Source: Craterostigma plantagineum
Lineage: Eukaryota > Streptophyta > Magnoliopsida > Lamiales > Linderniaceae
Reading direction: 5' to 3'
Assembly (NCBI GenBank): GCA_027422505.1
Contig: JAPQWV010000487.1
Span: 1-64,000 of the forward strand
Length of the DNA stretch: 64,000 nt
Shown: positions 56,419-64,000 of the stretch, piece by piece
Position numbering within the stretch: position 1 is the first letter of the stretch
How the letters are laid out: each line of letters starts with the position of its first letter
The notes under the pieces: generated by a model
What the model was told of the DNA's origin: nothing
The model's input: only the letters and a program-made list of their open reading frames with translations
The model's database searches: none
Program-made: the position numbers and the translations under genes

Positions 56419-58240
56419 GGGATACCTATCATATTTATCCGTCTAAAGAAATAATGTCAATCAAAATAATGCTTTTTTGTATTTAGAAAATTCGCTCATA
56501 AAAACGTATTTAGAAAACATTTTCCAGAAAAAAGAATGGGATCAATTAGTCACCCGCCTAGTTCGACTAATTGGTTCTCTCGATTCTAACTTTTCTGTGC
56601 AGAGTAAAATAGTAATAAATTTCGGACTAGCATTTCATTTTTGTCGGCCAGGCTGTATCCCAACTCAATTTGCTATAAGCTTATGCCACACGCTCCGAGA
56701 TGAGACTATTCTCCAAGTTTCATGTGAATATTCTTAAATTCATAACACACTATTGAGTTTAAACCCAAAGGATGGAATACCATCCCCTTAGGCCAACTCA
56801 ATAGGGACTTTGAACTGACATTTAAGAGAATGAAATTTATATTATTTCTTATTTAAGTAATACTACATTAAACATGGCGCAATAGAATTATCTTTATTAA
56901 ATATTATATAAAATATTTAGTTATTATTAAATCGAATATTAAAAAATAATTTTTTTTTGAGATAGAATGTGCTAAGTTATTAAATAAATGAAAATGTTAT
57001 ATGGGAGTCAGAATAGAAACCATAAACATCGAAAAATTGCGTTCTTAGAGCACCTCCAACCGAGACCCAAAAAATCCCAAGCGTAGGCAAAAAGATCTCC
57101 ATCGGTATCCCAAATGCAAACTCAAAATGTGTTTTTCATCTTCTCTCCTTTTTTAACCCAAAAATATGTGTTTAGAATGAGATATCTCTTAAAATTAGTT
57201 TAATGTTTTAAAAATCAATACATACTCTTTTATTTATTTTAGTTATTAAATTACGCATATAAAAAATAAAAAATAAACATATAAAACTATATTAAAGGAC
57301 TCGTGATATTATTAAATACTTTTCTACGTTTTTATTTAAAACATATTGAGTTTATTATTAATTTTATGAAATTGTTATTTGTCAATCAAATTTAAAATAA
57401 TAGTGTGACCTAGTTTGTGAAGTGTAAATTATATGGATAATATTAAAAAGTCGGATAGAAAAGAATATTACAAGAATGGATTTTTGATTTAAGAATTGAT
57501 TTGTCGGTTGTATAACAATTACTGAATTTTGAGTTTGTGAATGAGTTTTTAGTTCGAGAATGAGTTTTCGGTTGTATATAATATGATCTTAGTACGTGTG
57601 GCTGCATGTACACATACGTGTCACAATACATGAAGCATGGCATGTGATGTGGAGTTAATTTACGTGAAGTAAACGTGTAAATACCAAAAATAAAAAAGAA
57701 TCCGTTTATTTAAATAAACATATTCACGCACTTTTAAATATACATGTAAATAGTTTAATACACCTGTTAAGATATTCATTCTTTGATTTACCAAGGTTTT
57801 CCAAACACCATCTATCTTATTAGCTAGCATTGTCTATTAGACTAACATACAGCATTTAAGAATAAATATAGGATCTGCATACCTTATTCAATGTTTTCGG
57901 GCGAAACAACAGATAGTTTATTAATCGAATACAGAAATAATTTAAGGTTTTGTCAGTCCCAATAAATACACACACAAAGCCAACCCTTAATGAGCTACCG
58001 CTTATTCACGACGTACTTCAATAAATCATCGTTCAATATTAAATTACGTTGAATAATAATAAATTAACAATAACAATAATGAACAATAAAAAAGATTCAC
58101 TATGTCTCAGATTTTCTTCGGCCATGATCCTTCTCTTCTCGATTCAGCAGCCTCCTCCAGTCCTCAGTTTCTGTCAGAAACCCCTATATTTAACCCACAT
58201 AAATAAAGATAATAGGTATAATTATACAACACGAAAATAA
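56419..58240. other. upstream intergenic region of ABI4
   Basis: AT-rich, with no convincing coding frame: an 86-residue frame at 56477-56737 has no recognisable domain. The segment GAGCACCTCCAACCGAGACCC at 57047-57067 resembles a MITE end, but I see no opposite end. A cluster of ACGTG cores is listed separately. Confidence 0.5.
57594..57677 (+). promoter_or_regulatory. cluster of four ACGTG (ABRE-type) cores
   Basis: ACGTG occurs at 57594, 57616 (as ACGTGTC, a good ABRE), 57662 and 57673, about 760-840 bp before the ABI4 start codon. ACGTG cores are bound by bZIP factors of the ABF/ABI5/HY5 group. Clusters usually mark ABA- or light-responsive promoters. Function here is inference. Confidence 0.5.
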
Positions 58241-58261
58241 TATATATAAATTTAATCACCG
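58241..58261 (+). promoter_or_regulatory. ABI4 core promoter: TATA box and CACCG element
   Basis: TATATATAAA at 58241-58250 is followed by CACCG at 58257-58261. The start codon is 185 bp further on with no ATG between, so transcription probably starts near 58270-58280. CACCG is the core of the CE1 element that ABI4 itself binds, which allows autoregulation. Confidence 0.6.
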
Positions 58262-58434
58262 CCCTCTTCCACCATTTGCATACTCTGCGCATCATCTCCA
58301 CAGCCTTTTTCATTTTTCCTTTCCTCTCCTTTAACTTATTGGATAAACACAGCACGAGGCAAAAGCACACAGCAAAAACACACATTCACATTTCACCATT
58401 TTTATTGCACAACCTCTCAAAACCACCACTCACC

Positions 58435-59595
58435 ATGAGCGGTTCTGCACAGCCACTAAACCCCAATAGCACCACCGCCATCGCTGACGACGTCGTCGAC
58501 CTTAATGGTAATAATAATATTACAATAACAATAACCCCTCAAACTGCTACTCATCAACACAAAGCCGACGATGCTGATGACGAAGAAAATAATAATTACA
58601 ATGATAATCCTCAAACAGCAAGTATTAGCAGTGTCGGCGGTAATAATAATAAGAAGAGTAGTAGTACAAAGGGCAAAGGTGGGCCAGACAACAGCAAGTT
58701 CCGTTTCCGTGGAGTACGGCAACGGAGCTGGGGAAAGTGGGTCGCCGAGATCAGAGAGCCGAGGAAGAGGACGCGGCGGTGGTTGGGCACCTTCGCCACC
58801 GCCGAGGATGCCGCGCGTGCTTATGATAGGGCGGCGATTATACTCTACGGATCTAAGGCTCAGTTGAACCTGCAACCATCCATTAATGGTAATAACGACT
58901 CGCAGAAGGCGAGTTCATCTAAGTCGACTTCGAGCAGTTCTTGTAATAACACTTCTTCGTCGAGCACTCAGAGCTTAAGGCCTTTGTTGCCGAGGCCATC
59001 AGCAGGGTTTGGCCTTACGTATCCCAATACTAGCAGTTATGGGTTGTACCCTGGCGTACAAGTATTACAGCCACAGTACATAAACATGGTGTCTGCGCCG
59101 CCGATTACTCGCCAGCAGTATCTTCAGAATAATCCGACACAGCAGGACATGGTCGTGTACGGACAAGTGATGTGTAATGAACCCTCTGCGATGACGTCGG
59201 AGCCAGCGTCATCATCTTTTTATCCAAACCCTAGCTGTAGCAGCAGCAACACTAGCAACCTGGTTATGATCAATGATGATGTTGCTAATCTGACGAACGA
59301 TTATAGTCTGTTACTACAAGAAAGGCATCATCATCATCATCAGCATAGTTTCGGGCATCATGACCAACAGAGCGAGCATGTTCTATCGTCTTACGACGAT
59401 CTTGGAAAATTGGGTTTCGTGGGATCAACGATGACGTCGTCTTCGTCGGATCCTACGGCGGCGGCGGCCGGTGTTTCGGATCCGACGGCCGTCATGATGG
59501 CGTCTCCGACGTGGCAGCAGCTGGCTGGGGAAGATGAGTATCCGGCGAGTAGTATATGGGACTATGGTGATCCATTCTTGTTCGATGGTATTTGA
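58435..59595 (+). CDS. ABI4: ABI4-like AP2/ERF transcription factor
   Basis: Single-exon gene of 386 codons; ABI4 genes have no introns. The start is the first ATG after the TATA box, in context CACCATGAG; the frame is open upstream but has no earlier ATG. An Asn/Asp-rich N-terminus leads to the [11 protein letters not shown] basic segment (residues 79-89). The AP2 domain (about 90-148) has [18 protein letters not shown] and [19 protein letters not shown]; Val and Glu in WVAEIRE are the DREB-type contacts. A Ser-rich stretch then carries LRPLLPRP (181-188), the ABI4 motif. The C-terminus is Gln/His-rich ([12 protein letters not shown]), with a final [12 protein letters not shown] like the ABI4 activation end. 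ABI4 acts in the nucleus on CACCG elements in ABA, sugar and seed responses. Orthology is supported by motifs outside the AP2 domain. No lesions are seen. Confidence 0.92.
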   Translation: MSGSAQPLNPNSTTAIADDVVDLNGNNNITITITPQTATHQHKADDADDEENNNYNDNPQTASISSVGGNNNKKSSSTKGKGGPDNSKFRFRGVRQRSWGKWVAEIREPRKRTRRWLGTFATAEDAARAYDRAAIILYGSKAQLNLQPSINGNNDSQKASSSKSTSSSSCNNTSSSSTQSLRPLLPRPSAGFGLTYPNTSSYGLYPGVQVLQPQYINMVSAPPITRQQYLQNNPTQQDMVVYGQVMCNEPSAMTSEPASSSFYPNPSCSSSNTSNLVMINDDVANLTNDYSLLLQERHHHHHQHSFGHHDQQSEHVLSSYDDLGKLGFVGSTMTSSSSDPTAAAAGVSDPTAVMMASPTWQQLAGEDEYPASSIWDYGDPFLFDGI

Positions 59596-61288
59596 TTCTT
59601 CAAAACTTATCACGTGTTAGGGTTTTGCGTTAGATTTGTTTGCAGATCGATTATATATTATCTTATTGATATCAGAGGTTATATTAATTATTTTCTGAAG
59701 TTATTATGACACTTGAAATGAAATCAATCCTTGTTATATATGGAAGTAAAACCATTATATGGGTTTTCGCGTGGAGATTCCATTCCCTTCGCAGGTTTTT
59801 GCTTCTCTCTTTGCCAAAGAAATTAGGGTTTCTATAATTAGGGCTTCTCTCTTTGCCAGAGAAATTCTCTTAAGTTCTTGAAACGTTTCTTCTGTTCTTG
59901 TTTTCTTTTTCTATATAATTAATGTGATGTTTTACTTCATTACAAACGAGAACACCGAGTCTTGTACACCTGTATTTTCCTAGATAAAAAAGCTTTGTTT
60001 TTTATTAGAGAGGCGAAACCTGTTTGAAGCAGTTGAACAGGGTACCAGTACCATCCACAGGAATTTCTAATGGGGCCTAAATTCATATGAAATTTATCCA
60101 ATCTTAAATATTTTTCTTTAAGTTTCTTGCACTTTACATGTTTCAAGTTTTATGTTGTGTTGTTATCTGTTTGAAATAATTATTACACTTAAATATCTTT
60201 CCTGAAAAAACTGATTTTGCCTATTTAAACTTTTCAAGATTAACGAAAAGATCTTTTGAAAAAAAAAAAATAATAAAAATAGATCGATATAAGATTGCTA
60301 ATCTAGGGAAGATATCATATTTTTGAATTAAAAAAAAAAAGATCCTTGAAAAGAAATAAAATAAAAAGATCAATATGAGATTGTGAGTGAGACTTACAAA
60401 AATATAGAATGAATCAACAAGTGTATCGATAATGGATTAGTTTAAGTGGCTTTAAAACCCTTAATAAGATCTATAGTTTACCGACTCTAAGAGTCATTAA
60501 GGGACTAACTTTAGAAGCATCCCATGGTTATTAGTATAACCCAAGTTGAAGCAACTTTGTATATGTTAAGAAATATACGATGAGCACTTCTGGTTGGAAC
60601 TTTGGAAGGATGGATTTAGCTTTTAGTTGGATTTAAAGAATGGATGATATGATTTGTTTTGGGATGTTTGGTTGTTCGATTTTAATAATGATATCAATGT
60701 GTTTAGTAGATGAGTTTAAACTATATTATTAAGTCTAATAAATTCAGTTATAATTTTATCCGTCTTTTGAATTTAAAATTTTAAAAAGATAAGGTAAGTT
60801 TATCGAAATGAAAGGTAGGGAAAGACTAATTTAGATACCTTATTGGAGGTATTAAGGAGGTATTAATAATAAATTTCACTTTTAAATGAACCGTCCAACA
60901 AAACACTGTTTTAGTTAATTTTAACTCATCTAATCCCCTCTAATACCCCCAACCAAACCCACTTTATGGGATATAAACTTTATTTAGAGTTTGGATTTAG
61001 GGTTTACGACAAAAGGTGTGATACCCGAGCCCTCAAATGTTTAGTATTACCAATATATTTCGTGCATTGTATTTTAACATATACCAATTACACGCCTTGC
61101 ATAAACATGCATTTGCATTCAGTGTGCAATTTTATCTGCGGATGTGCATCAAATTCGACTAACAAGTTAATTTTGAAATCGTGCTAGACAAATTTTAGGA
61201 ATTATAGTAAGGAAGAATTTTAGAACTCCTTATCTGATTAGTTGAGTCGAGTTTGACGAAAATATGTGCAACTGCTAGACGCAACTAC
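59596..61288. other. downstream intergenic region of ABI4
   Basis: AT-rich, no convincing gene. 59805-59870 contains a diverged direct duplication of GCTTCTCTCTTTGCCAAAG with adjoining AGAAATT. Two similar A-run segments with GATCNNTNTGAGATTG words occur at 60250-60300 and 60330-60390. The ABI4 3' UTR and poly(A) site must lie in the first few hundred bases but I cannot fix the site. Confidence 0.5.
60655..60962. mobile_element. possible MITE
   Basis: The left end GGGATGTTTGGTTGTTCG and right end CCCCCAACCAAACCCA are imperfect inverse copies (GGGT(TT)TGGTTG). The interior is AT-rich and non-coding. About 305 bp. No clear flanking duplication, so the assignment is weak. Confidence 0.35.
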
Positions 61289-61705
61289 TGTTGGAGATTT
61301 AGGGTTTTCTGATGGTCGGATATTCTCTAGAATCGTGTTTGGAAATTCGCTTTCCAAAGACCATATTTGGACCCTATTTTCGAGTTGCACCAAATTTGTC
61401 CCGAGATAGGACTAGATATTATTTCTGCGTTTTTGTGAATTCTAATTGTTTAAGTCGATTGTTTGATCATCTATTTATAACCCAAAATGTTTTCAGTTGT
61501 GTCTATTCATAAACAGACGTAACTCATTTAAAGGTGGTGTCTCTTTATTAAGACATCACACCTATTCGCCATACACCTATTCGCCCATGCACACCCTTTC
61601 GAGTGATAGGGTTTCGAGTTCCAAAATAAAACAATTTCCGAGCGTGCACTCGGCACCTCCTAACTCGTGTTTGCTTTATTTCCAATTATGCTAAAATATA
61701 CAACA
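61289..61705 (-). repeat. 417-bp copia LTR, copy 2
   Basis: TGTTGGAGATTTAGGG to ATATACAACA, the same length and orientation as 7038-7454 and alignable throughout. No gag sequence is attached, so it looks like a solo LTR. The flanks ACTAC and ATCCT do not match, so it is not a clean solo LTR or the duplication has decayed. Confidence 0.8.
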
Positions 61706-61718
61706 ATCCTCCTCCATT

Positions 61719-62231
61719 TTAGAGTAATTCCTTTAAGACTATCAACACAAAACAAAACTCATGCATAAATGAAAATATCATAAAATTGAATTTCCACTTT
61801 AGTACACTACGCATTCCAAATACTCGAGAATATAGGTGTTCCACTCGAGAATATAGGTGTTCTATGAATTGTACCCTTCGACTCATTTGAATACATGAAG
61901 ATAATACACACACAAGTTTTTCAAAATAAACAAAACTAAAGCAGCGGCCCAAAGGCACCGCGCGATCGCGGGAGCCGTCCGACGAAATCCGACATTTCGC
62001 CGCCGCCTTGCGTGCGGGGAGGCACCCTAGCAACGACGGGCCTTCTGACACATTATAAGGCATGTGTCCATGTCCATTCATGAATATACGGATCTCAATG
62101 CAAAGATCTTGAAGCGGCAAAACTTCACATTCATATAGGTAGCTTCTTTCGTCATGCATCTGCATCTGCACTTTTTCAAAGGAGCTATTAAGATTATAGT
62201 TCAACCTACTGTCATGCAGAACCGAGCACAT
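61719..62231 (-). CDS. unassigned 170-residue ORF
   Basis: ATG on the minus strand at 62231, open for 170 codons. The first ~105 residues are mixed in composition and look coding (HDERSYLYECEVLPLQDLC, then IFMNGHGHMPYN), with a locally GC-rich part at 61940-62040. The tail is Phe/Leu-rich and AT-rich, more like untranslated sequence. A 21-bp in-frame duplication (EHLYSRV twice, 61818-61862) lies in the tail. I recognise no domain. It could be an exon fragment of a host gene captured beside the LTR, or chance. Confidence 0.25.
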   Translation of the reverse strand: MCSVLHDSRLNYNLNSSFEKVQMQMHDERSYLYECEVLPLQDLCIEIRIFMNGHGHMPYNVSEGPSLLGCLPARKAAAKCRISSDGSRDRAVPLGRCFSFVYFEKLVCVLSSCIQMSRRVQFIEHLYSRVEHLYSRVFGMRSVLKWKFNFMIFSFMHEFCFVLIVLKELL

Positions 62232-62364
62232 ATCTCTGTGATAATGTGTTAAACATTATGTACTCCAATTTCTAAGTGTAAGCTTTCCACGTTGAATTCA
62301 CGTTCTAATTTTTTAAAATTGGAGGGGAATTGGGTATCTTACCGTTAGAAATTATGTGGACTTT

Positions 62365-62715
62365 TGTAGAATATCATTTGTAATTGTGCTTGATTTCATT
62401 AGTTGTCCTTGTAATTAGGGGCTTTACTTGTATTAGTCTTTAGATTAAGGACTAGTTCGATATTTATACCAAGATTGTTGGTATAAATACTTGTAAATGA
62501 ACTGAGCTGAATAGAGAAAGTTTAGAGAATTGATCCGAAGGGCTTGCAAATCGACTTCTAGAGAGAGAAACAACAGTAACTTTCTCACTCTAATTGAATT
62601 CTCTCTCTTGTTCTTATTTTGAGTTTTTCGATCGAATTCAATTGATCATCTAAACAATCGAATCGCTATGGTTTCTAGCCTAGGATCATAGAGTTGTTAA
62701 TCTGAGGACCTAACA
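62365..62715 (+). repeat. copia family P 5' LTR, copy 2
   Basis: TGTAGAATATC to GGACCTAACA, 351 bp, followed by ATTGGTATCAGAGC. TATAAATA at 62482-62489 is the likely promoter. It differs from copy 1 by scattered substitutions and a few small indels. Confidence 0.85.
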
Positions 62716-63707
62716 ATTGGTATCAGAGCAGATTTGTTCTGTTTTGAATCGTAAATTGTTAGAATTGGATCGAAATTTTATTTTGAACACTGTTCCATCG
62801 AAGAACAGATTTGGCGCGAAAAGTTTTTCGATCCAATAGCTTAATTCTGTGCTTTATTGACTTGAATTTGATGTTTCTGTGCTAAGTTAAGTGCTAAATG
62901 TTGATTACGATCAAATCTGTAGCTATTTGAACGTCGAATTGAGGATTGATTTGATTCTGTGTGTTACTGTTATGCGAAGAACATGAAGAACACGTTCTGA
63001 TTTTGCTCAACTACGACATATTTTGCTTCATAACGTGTTTAATTGCTTGTTCGTGCGCAGTTAGCTAGTAATTGCGAGCGATTACCTGAAATTTCACAGT
63101 CTAATTTCTTGTTTTTGCTCGAATCTGTGATTAATCGTATTCTGTGGACTTTTCTCGATTGTTCTAATTTTTCTCGCTAGGTTCACCAGAAACGATTTTA
63201 GTTAGAAATATTTCTCGAGCATTATTCAGCGAAAAACTTTTTCGAGAGAGACTAATTTTGACTTGGCATGCGTAAAAACTTTCTCTCGAAAAACTTTTTC
63301 GGTCAAACATTTAACGTTTGACCAGGCGAAAATCATTTACACGCGAGAAAATTTTCTAGTCAACAGATTTATTTTGATTTGTCGAGAAACTTACTAACGT
63401 ACTGTTTCTTTACGATCGAAATAAATTCACGATCAAAAAATTCTCGACTGAATGATTTTGAGCAATTTTTCTCGCTCGTAATATATCTCGCTGACAAAAT
63501 ATCTCGCACGAGAACAGTAAATACATTCTATATCGACGAATTAATTTCGATCAAACTTCAAAGATTGAATCGAAAATAATTGTCGATCTAATTTTCGAAT
63601 CAAACGCTACTAACTAATTTTGTCACTTGTGAAGCACTTTACATCATTTTCATCCTTCAAAACAATCAACGAAGATTCTTCAACAACTCGAACACTACAA
63701 TACAAAC

Positions 63708-64000
63708 ATGGATGCATACTCACTCGGAAATGACAACCGTCCGCCGATCTTGCAAAGAGGCGAATACACAGTATGGAGAAGCCGCTTCCTGAGTTTCATA
63801 GATCTAAAAGATCAAGCCGAAAATCTACTACAGTCCCTTGAAGAGGGACCAGCACAGTTCTGGGTTCATGTGCCCGGGGACGAATCAGCTACTCCAGTAA
63901 TTCCAGCTTCTAGGCGACTAAAGGAGCCTAGAGAATACACTCTGGAGGAAAGAGCTCGAGCTAAGGCTGATCTAGTAGCAATGAATACCCTTATGCAGGG
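63708..64000 (+). CDS. copia gag N-terminus, open to window end
   Basis: The ATG at 63708 opens 97 codons without a stop. It contains NDNRPPILQRGEYTVWRSRF, then the LLQSLEEGP(A) and EYTLEERARAKADLVAMNTL segments, matching in order the N-terminal gag of a widespread plant copia type (NDNRPP...W.SR...ILES...GP...ADCD.KA.NI.L). Gag packages the element RNA into particles. The 3' part, and so whether the element is intact, lies outside the window. Confidence 0.85.
   Translation, partial: MDAYSLGNDNRPPILQRGEYTVWRSRFLSFIDLKDQAENLLQSLEEGPAQFWVHVPGDESATPVIPASRRLKEPREYTLEERARAKADLVAMNTLMQ

Larger units (their letters stand above)
62365..64000 (+). mobile_element. copia element family P, copy 2 (runs off the window)
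   Basis: LTR, Met primer site, about 980 bp of leader with many CTCGA/TCGAG and GAAAAACTTTTTCG words, then gag to the window end. Copy 1 (21253-22240) shares the LTR and about 640 bp of leader. Nothing seen here is broken; the rest lies outside the window. Confidence 0.8.

Noticed and set aside
56477..56737. 86-residue plus-strand ORF upstream of ABI4
   Set aside because: No domain, no promoter context, AT-rich codon composition like the surrounding intergenic DNA.
58276..58434. 53-residue N-terminal extension of ABI4
   Set aside because: The frame opens at TTG, not ATG, right at the expected transcription start. The first ATG is 58435, in good context and matching the expected start of the protein.
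58456..58875. 139-codon minus-strand ORF overlapping ABI4
   Set aside because: Antisense shadow of the AP2 domain and the low-complexity N-terminus, with no independent coding features.
61930..62050. rRNA or organelle fragment, suggested by the local GC-rich block
   Set aside because: I could not match it to any conserved rRNA or plastid stretch I know; it stays part of the unassigned ORF.

Overview
The window is nuclear DNA of a flowering plant, most likely a eudicot. The evidence is one complete ABI4-type AP2/ERF transcription factor gene, standing in DNA made almost entirely of plant LTR retrotransposons (Ty3/gypsy Tat, Athila and chromovirus types, and several Ty1/copia families), a Mutator-like transposon, a hAT MITE and a CACTA end. 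I see no rRNA or tRNA gene, CRISPR array or bacterial feature. Most open frames are fragments of transposon genes or accidental.

Layout. 1-1763: 3' end of a non-autonomous LTR element. About 1840-5801: Athila-like gypsy remnant, minus strand. 5802-7454: copia gag/protease piece with its 417-bp LTR, minus strand. 7673-18878: Mutator-like element (MULE) bounded by the 9-bp duplication TATAAAAAA. It carries a broken transposase, a nested hAT MITE (7829-8242) and a nested 8.6-kb LARD retroelement (9730-18350, duplication AATAT). The LARD encodes no gag or pol but holds four tandem-repeat tracts and a captured piece of a PFC1/KsgA-type rRNA dimethyltransferase gene. 19289-19952: solo LTR (duplication CTATT). 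19953-25010: chromovirus LTR pieces, a CACTA end, a copia 5' end and a decayed gypsy 3' end.

25011-33471: a rearranged copia family (X) with four LTR pieces in alternating orientation, forming two large inverted repeats. 33472-41811: a second copia element (Y), minus strand, with broken gag-pol. 42921-44281 and 55864-56418: a chromovirus-like LTR, apparently split by a Tat-lineage gypsy element (W, 44282-55863, minus strand). W has near-complete gag and pol, two genes on the opposite strand, an 11-copy 64-bp tandem repeat, and only 31 bp of its 3' LTR.

56419-61288 is the host-gene island. It holds an upstream region with four ACGTG cores in 84 bp, a TATA box with a CACCG element beside it, the single-exon ABI4 gene (58435-59595), and an AT-rich downstream region. 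61289-61705 is a second copy of the 417-bp LTR seen at 7038. After an unassigned ORF, the window ends inside a copia element (from 62365) whose gag frame is open to the last base.

ABI4 is the only intact host gene, so there is no gene network to describe. What holds the window together is order of insertion: flanking duplications and interrupted elements allow a partial chronology (MULE before LARD; chromovirus LTR before W).
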